From: Asparagopsis taxiformis
Lineage: Eukaryota; Rhodophyta; Florideophyceae; Bonnemaisoniales; Bonnemaisoniaceae
Assembly: GCA_030407315.1 (NCBI GenBank)
Contig: JALQPE010002288.1
Coordinates: 1-64,000, forward strand
Reading direction: 5' to 3'
Length of the DNA: 64,000 nt
This document shows, piece after piece, positions 58,731-64,000 of this stretch. A program made the position numbers and the translations under genes. The notes beneath the pieces are model-generated. The model had not been told where the DNA came from. It saw only the letters and a program-made list of their open reading frames with translations, and did no database searches. The number at the start of each line of letters is the position of its first letter. The stretch's first letter is position 1.

Positions 58731-59900
58731 AAACCACGGACAACCATTTGCACAACTACACACGTGTGCACCTCGTCACTGCCTTCACAACTGCCTGCAA
58801 CAAGCTGCATGCTCGCACACGTGTGCGCTCCGTCACCGGTTTCACAACCACGGACAACCATTTGCACAACTACACACGTGTGCACCTCGTCACTGCCTTC
58901 ACAACCACGGACAACCATTTGCACGACTACACACGTGTGCACCTCGTCATCGGTTTCACAACCACGGACAACCATTTGCACAACTACACACGTGTGCGCT
59001 CCGTCACCGGTTTCACAACCACGGACAACCATTTGCACAACTACACACGTGTGCACCTCGTCACTGCCTTCACAACCACGGACAACCATTTGCACAACTA
59101 CACATGTGTGCACCTCGTCACCGGTTTCACAACCACGGACAACCATTTGCACAACTACACACGTGTGCACCTCGTCATCGGTTTCACAACCACGGACAAC
59201 CATTTGCACAACTACACATGTGTGCACCTCGTCACCGGTTTCACAACCACGGACAACCATTTGCACAACTACACACGTGTGCACCTCGTCACCGGTTTCA
59301 CAACCACGGACAACCATTTGCACAACTACACACGTGTGCGCTCCGTCACCGGTTTCAAAACCAAGGACAACCATTTGCACAACTACACACGTGTGCACCT
59401 CGTCACCGGTTTCACAACCACGGACAACCATTTGCACAACTACACACGTGTGCGCTCCGTCATCGGTTTCACAACCACGGACAACCATTTGCACAACTAC
59501 ACATGTGTGCACCTCGTCACCGGTTTCACAACCACGGACAACCATTTGCACAACTACACACGTGTGCACCTCGTCACCGGTTTCACAACCACGGACAACC
59601 ATTTGCACAACTACACACGTGTGCGCTCCGTCACCGGTTTCAAAACCAAGGACAACCATTTGCACAACTACACACGTGTCCACCTCGTCACTGCCTTCAC
59701 AACTGCCTGGAACAAGCTGCATGCTCGCACACGTGTGCGCTCCGTCACCGGTTTCACAACCACGGACAACCATTTGCACAACTACACATGTGTGCACTTC
59801 GTCACCGGTTTCAAAACCACGGACAACCATTTGCACAACTACACACGTGTGCACCTCGTCACTGCCTTCACAACTGCCTAGAACTAGCTGCATAACTACA
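58731..59900. repeat. 57-bp tandem array, about 20 units
   Basis: The unit is built from ACCACGGACAACCATTTGCA, CAACTACACACGTGTG and a variable word, CACCTCGTCACCGGTTTC or GCTCCGTCACCGGTTTC, in mixed order. Because 57 is a multiple of three and the unit has no stops in several frames, four long overlapping open frames on both strands cross it (up to 501 codons). None has a non-repeat domain, so none is called as a gene. A GGTTGCACAACCAC word follows at 59921. Confidence 0.93.
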
Positions 59901-60120
59901 CACGTGTGCACTTCGTCACCGGTTGCACAACCACATGTGGTGAGGAGCAGGGCAGCTGCAGCTGTCCTGCTCCTCACTGACTTCATGACCGTGGATGAAC
60001 TGCAAGTCTAGACACGTGTCCATGTCGTCCCTACTTCCACGACCGACCATGAACGTTCGTACAATAGTACTGAAATAATACTATTCTTGTTTGGGAACGA
60101 TACATCTCAATCGTTTGTCG

Positions 60121-61491
60121 ATGGATCATCCGTCCATAGATCATCCGTCCATTCTACATGATGGTATCGCCATTGAGGTACTCTGGAACGTGAATACGAG
60201 TGGTACGTGTAACCGGCGGACAAGACACTCCGCAAACAGGGTTTGGTGGAAGGCAAAGGTAGCCAGGTTGACTCGACGAGGAATCCCCCGTTCTGCCACG
60301 CTGACATATTTGGCGATGTTAGGCCATCCCGAAACCTCTGTTGATGTAAGTATCTTCAAGGGATATCTGGAAGAAATTCCTTTCAGCCCTGTAGATTCTG
60401 CTACAACACGCCCTACTCGTCTCAGACGCAGGCTGCAGTGGAGAGTTTGTCATTTTTATTCACCTTCTGCTTCTTCTTCAGACTCCGGTGAGGGATCTTC
60501 TAGTCCCGGGCAATCCGCATTGGTCGAAAAAGTTTCTGACCTTCACGCTCGTTTGCAGAACATGGAGCGTGCATGGATTCTCCATCACGGTCTTGGTAGT
60601 ACAATGGGTCATGTCAATGAATCAGATGCTGTCCTCCATCGCATATTTGGTTACTTCAGACTAAAACTAGCACAGCACAGGGAACGGCCATTATCTAGGA
60701 AAAGAACTCCTGAATCTAATCATGGCATTGATACAGTTACCACGGGTTTCATATCCATAACCACGGACTGTACCATCCGGGACTTCGAAATAATTGCGAG
60801 ATCAGTGCGGTCCACCTGCCCGGGTGCAGAATTTCAACCTTCTTTCTCCCTGACCCAGATGCCACCAATCGATACAAACAAATTCAGCGTCTTCTTCCCT
60901 TCATATTCAGACATGTGCAAGTCCATATCTTTGACTGCAGTCTCCGATCGAATCCGGCTCTTCAGAACTGCAAGGGGTCCCAAAAATATCAATGCTGCCG
61001 ACAATTCATACGTGCGCTTGCTCGGTACTCTACTGCGTGGCACAGATCCGTGTAGAGAACCATTCATTTTTGCCCTCGCCAGAAGTGACCCATTCCACTT
61101 CGACAAATGCAATGATCGTACAATCGATCATTCCATTCTCCCCGTGCTCTTCAGAAAATCCCTGGACTTCGACATACCGAATATGATGTATAAGAACGTC
61201 CTCGTCCATCGGAGCATGCCTGTCCGTGATATTTTCCATGCCTTACGGCCGACGCCACCCGGCCATGATTCTGCTTCAGTTCCTGTTCATCCAGGACACT
61301 CTTTCAACATGACTTGGAACAGAACTGAGTTCCCTAGAATGCGCCTATGGTCCCGCGATATTTCCACTAACGTGAACAGCCTAGGAACCCTGGAGCTTAA
61401 TTTGCCATACATGACGTTTTTCGGCGCACACTCCTACAATGAAGTCATTGACGCCCTACCGATCCATTCTTCTAGTTCCCTCGTCCAGTAA
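60121..61491 (+). CDS. gene A2: unknown element protein with Tudor/agenet-like N-terminus
   Basis: The frame opens with TTG at 60091; the first ATG is 60121, giving 456 residues. The N-terminus has IAIEVLWNV...RVWWKAKVARL and a LTYLAML strand, the same small beta-barrel pattern as A1. A Ser-rich linker follows (about residues 110-140), then a domain with DNSYVRLLGTLLRG matching SVIRVLGTLADSA of A1, and the shared C-terminal block LGTLELNLPYMTF. The paralogues are strongly diverged but collinear throughout. It is tail-to-tail with B2, 593 bases apart, reproducing the A1/B1 layout. Family and function are unknown; a chromatin-reading role is inferred from the N-terminus only. Confidence 0.58.
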   Translation: MDHPSIDHPSILHDGIAIEVLWNVNTSGTCNRRTRHSANRVWWKAKVARLTRRGIPRSATLTYLAMLGHPETSVDVSIFKGYLEEIPFSPVDSATTRPTRLRRRLQWRVCHFYSPSASSSDSGEGSSSPGQSALVEKVSDLHARLQNMERAWILHHGLGSTMGHVNESDAVLHRIFGYFRLKLAQHRERPLSRKRTPESNHGIDTVTTGFISITTDCTIRDFEIIARSVRSTCPGAEFQPSFSLTQMPPIDTNKFSVFFPSYSDMCKSISLTAVSDRIRLFRTARGPKNINAADNSYVRLLGTLLRGTDPCREPFIFALARSDPFHFDKCNDRTIDHSILPVLFRKSLDFDIPNMMYKNVLVHRSMPVRDIFHALRPTPPGHDSASVPVHPGHSFNMTWNRTEFPRMRLWSRDISTNVNSLGTLELNLPYMTFFGAHSYNEVIDALPIHSSSSLVQ

Positions 61492-62084
61492 ACATGACCG
61501 TTTGACCTCTCCGACCAATGCACATCGCATCCTCGCCTCAACGTTGGGTGCCCAGTTTTACAAATTGCCGGCAATTTCCGAACAAGCGACCGCTTGTTCG
61601 CACACTGCTTAATGGTTGCATACCATACTACTGGAACGAGCACTAGTTGCTTACCTACTGACATGCTCGTGAGCAGGTATACGAACATTGCCGCTACTGC
61701 TCAAGACGTTTTTGTAAGCAGTACTACCAGTGAATGATAGGTCACTAGTCCTAGAATCTACTGCCAATAAGATCAATGCCTCTGTACGGTACCTGTCGTG
61801 GTGTCATTGGTTTTATTACCACTGGCGAGCGGTACAACAAATTCTATTCCGCGATTTTGGTCCCTGGTTGTGAGCCCTACTATCCCTGGCGTCACAGGTT
61901 GTATAGCCTGTGATTTGTGATTTAAACGGGTGCATGACCGGTATTTTCCAACCTTCTCGGTTGCATAACGGATGACGAGCGATACAATACCTTTGCATGC
62001 ACAGGTTCTACATCAATAAGCACACAACAGAAAGATATTCACTCTTCGCTGACGGCTCATTACCCACATATCACTACCAATCAT
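61492..62084. other. gap between convergent A2 and B2 with palindromes
   Basis: This is non-coding. Near its left end two perfect palindromes stand side by side: AAATTGCCGGCAATTT (61562-61577) and CGAACAAGCG-AC-CGCTTGTTCG (61579-61600). A weaker stem TCACAGG...CCTGTGA lies at 61892-61913. Position and type mirror the palindromes of the A1/B1 gap. Confidence 0.7.
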
Positions 62085-63860
62085 CTACAGTGACTCGATC
62101 TGGCAGACATCGATGTCGTCTACAGAGTTGTGACCGTGGATAGTGAATGACTCGGGGTCTTCTCCGCTGTCCGAGTTATATGATTCAATTCCACTATCAT
62201 CATTGTCCATGAGGTTCTTGAATTGGAGTGAAGTCATCCGCAATACGCGCTCCAAAGTATTTTTCCTGGTGTACTCTCCAGGAATGAGATCTGACACTCT
62301 AATCTGTGCCATTGAACCACTATCTCCAACGTTCTCTGCAACTGGCGTTGAGCTACTTGGTTCAACGTTCTCCCCAGACCATTCATTGGTCATAACGAGC
62401 TCCATGATCATGTGGCGAAACACCAGCGCTACCGAATAGGTTGTCTGGAGAGCCATCGGAGAAGAACCCAGGAAATCTTCCTTCCTTTGTCCTTGTACGT
62501 ATGCTACGAGAAAATTGAAAGCAACTTCCATTATGTTCACCGTTCTAGTCATTGTAGCATCCTTCAGTTCGGCATCTTTCTTCACTTTCATTCCTGCGCA
62601 TTCGGCAACTTTCACATCATATGATACAGAGAGATGGCATTCCTTACGTGATCGCATGAAATGTGCTGCTGTTGTTTTGTTCTCAGCGCATTCCTGGACA
62701 CTGCGTCCCACTCTCGTTTCCGGCACGTTGGATGGACACATTATACATTCTTCCGGGAACTTCAGCTCAATTTTTGGTTTGTTATAAGACCCTTGCAACC
62801 ACTCACAACATGTCCAGGGAGAAAGAAGGAATCCGATATCCTCAAAGAATTGACATTTGGACCGATCCCTGGCTTTTCGCAAGAATTCTGTAACGCGGCT
62901 GTAAAGTCCTGATGACAAAAACATAGCAACGCCATCGTTCCCCTCTAGTTCCTCGGAAGTGCTCGACTTGCGAGTATTCTCCGCATATTGCCTCGCGTAC
63001 TTCATACATTTCGAGTTTATATATCCTTGCCTCAGCCATTCTGGGACGTGTCTTGTTGCAGCCTCCGAGTTCCCAGTTCCAGTCTGTGTGCAGGGCCTTC
63101 CTCCATTTCTATTTACACCATATAAATCTTCACAGTACGCAACGATCTTCTTCACCAAGAAAAAGCGAAAGTTACAATGTGCCAAACCAAGACCCTTCCG
63201 CAAATTACTCTTAGCCATGTTCCCACGAAGCCCATACATGATTATGCAAATCAACTTGGAGTAGAAGTTTTCATTCTCCTTTCCTCTGGAGGCAGTCCTG
63301 AAGAATGTGCAGACAGCCTCCATGGTCACGGTAGAAATGTTTTGAACATGGAATACAGCGTCCAGTTCTGTCCGCAATGTCGGATTGGAGCATTCTACGG
63401 AGCGCATTACCTGTTTGGGAGCAGACGAATTCTTCCTCAAACTTACTGGCGTCCTTGCATTGTTTGCTGCCATGGTAACGTGAACATCTCCATTGAAACG
63501 CTTCAAACTATCATGGAGCTCGCTCACTTGCCCATGAAGTGTGGCTAGTTGTTCTCCTGTTCTGCGCATGTGGCTTTGGAATTCCTTCTTCATACTTTCC
63601 ACTGCAGCAGACAGCATCACCCGGATGCTTTCAGAGTAGGCTACGGAAGGCTCCGCTGTAGCTTCTTCTTGAGACGGGTTCTCTTCTGCTTGGACTGTAT
63701 CTGGTTCCCTCATTTGTATTACTGGAGACGATTCAATGTCACCATTATCATCTCTACGAGGACCACTTGAACGTCTGCCGCTGCTTGGCCTTTTCAGTTT
63801 CTTGCCCAATGGCTCTTGGTTTCGGTTGGTGACTCTGCGTCGTATATTGGATCGCTGCAT
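62085..63860 (-). CDS. gene B2: unknown element protein with basic N-terminus and possible coiled coil
   Basis: The protein has 591 residues from ATG 63860. A very basic N-terminus (RSNIRRRVTNRNQ, then KKLKRPSSGRRSS) suits a nuclear signal. A predicted coiled coil follows (about residues 80-125, LATLHGQVSELHDSLKRF). The C-terminal 300 residues share scattered conserved blocks with B1: FLRKARDRSKCQFFEDIGFL, IELKFPEEC, and TRTVNIMEVAFNFLVAYVQG. The C-terminus is acidic in both (here NDDSGIESYNSDSGEDPE). I do not recognise the family. The complete frame reaches almost to the window's end. Confidence 0.6.
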   Translation of the reverse strand: MQRSNIRRRVTNRNQEPLGKKLKRPSSGRRSSGPRRDDNGDIESSPVIQMREPDTVQAEENPSQEEATAEPSVAYSESIRVMLSAAVESMKKEFQSHMRRTGEQLATLHGQVSELHDSLKRFNGDVHVTMAANNARTPVSLRKNSSAPKQVMRSVECSNPTLRTELDAVFHVQNISTVTMEAVCTFFRTASRGKENENFYSKLICIIMYGLRGNMAKSNLRKGLGLAHCNFRFFLVKKIVAYCEDLYGVNRNGGRPCTQTGTGNSEAATRHVPEWLRQGYINSKCMKYARQYAENTRKSSTSEELEGNDGVAMFLSSGLYSRVTEFLRKARDRSKCQFFEDIGFLLSPWTCCEWLQGSYNKPKIELKFPEECIMCPSNVPETRVGRSVQECAENKTTAAHFMRSRKECHLSVSYDVKVAECAGMKVKKDAELKDATMTRTVNIMEVAFNFLVAYVQGQRKEDFLGSSPMALQTTYSVALVFRHMIMELVMTNEWSGENVEPSSSTPVAENVGDSGSMAQIRVSDLIPGEYTRKNTLERVLRMTSLQFKNLMDNDDSGIESYNSDSGEDPESFTIHGHNSVDDIDVCQIESL

Positions 63861-64000
63861 AATGCACCTTGGAACAGTGTGATACTACCAGGCAAGGTTT
63901 GTCGTAGCGATCCAGGATCGGCGTTTCGCTGCCTTCAGGATCACTGGAGACCGGTGCAAAACTATGAACCTCTGTGCCTCTCAGCAATTATCAACGCCTA

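Noticed and set aside
58506..60011. 501-codon plus-strand frame rich in Thr, Cys and His repeats
   Set aside because: It is a pure reading of the 57-bp tandem array; three other frames, one on the opposite strand, are equally open, and no non-repeat domain is present.

Overview
This window looks like nuclear DNA of a eukaryote, most likely a photosynthetic one. My best guess is an alga, perhaps a red alga, because kilobase-long ORFs run without visible introns; that taxonomic call is weak. The first 4.9 kb carries host-type genes. These are a frame-disrupted TOG-repeat microtubule polymerase of the XMAP215/Dis1 type on the minus strand, a small tail-anchored membrane protein, and the 5' part of an M50 (site-2-protease type) metalloprotease that breaks off near 4850. 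Everything after that is mobile-element DNA packed side by side.

Five blocks can be told apart, though their exact ends cannot. (1) About 4.9-13.2 kb: a ParB/Srx-like domain plus DNA methyltransferase gene split by a -1 frame change, a DDE transposase with a BAH-like tail (10547-13171), and a shortened relative of that transposase whose catalytic core is replaced by acidic repeats (4929-6239). (2) About 13.7-32.7 kb: an intact fusion of ParB-like domain, beta-class DNA adenine methyltransferase and SET domain (13828-17295), two ParB-like plus 2OG-Fe(II) oxygenase genes (one broken, 19139-22784; one intact, 24312-27572), and a Tnp2/KDZ-like transposase (28907-32710). (3) About 34.5-41.4 kb: a second ParB-methyltransferase-SET gene (37904-41413) and an N-terminally truncated oxygenase gene (35253-37286). 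(4) About 42.1-48.3 kb: a convergent pair of unknown genes, here called A1 and B1. (5) About 47-64 kb: a second Tnp2/KDZ-like transposase, an Upf1-like SF1 helicase, and a second A/B pair.

Each block has its own dense set of palindromic repeats. Block 1 has CAGAACNNNGTTCTG, six perfect copies, four of them inside coding sequence. Block 2 has fifteen copies of a 39-bp palindrome alternating with a TTTACCSGGTAAA palindrome. Block 3 has 35-bp tandem units built on ACTGTC/GACAGT. Block 4 has TGTTCNNNGAACA and GAACAGT motifs. Block 5 has 125-bp and 57-bp arrays plus an inverted 12-mer bracketing the transposase and helicase genes.

The main hypothesis is that these are large eukaryotic DNA transposons carrying their own chromatin-modifying kit. 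A ParB/Srx-like module is joined in one protein to two writers (DNA adenine and histone lysine methyltransferase) and in its partner to a possible eraser (2OG-Fe(II) oxygenase), and the element's palindrome arrays are candidate binding sites. Association of KDZ-type transposons with TET/JBP oxygenases is known from fungi; I do not know of a described ParB-methyltransferase-SET and ParB-oxygenase pair. Family calls rest on motifs read by eye.
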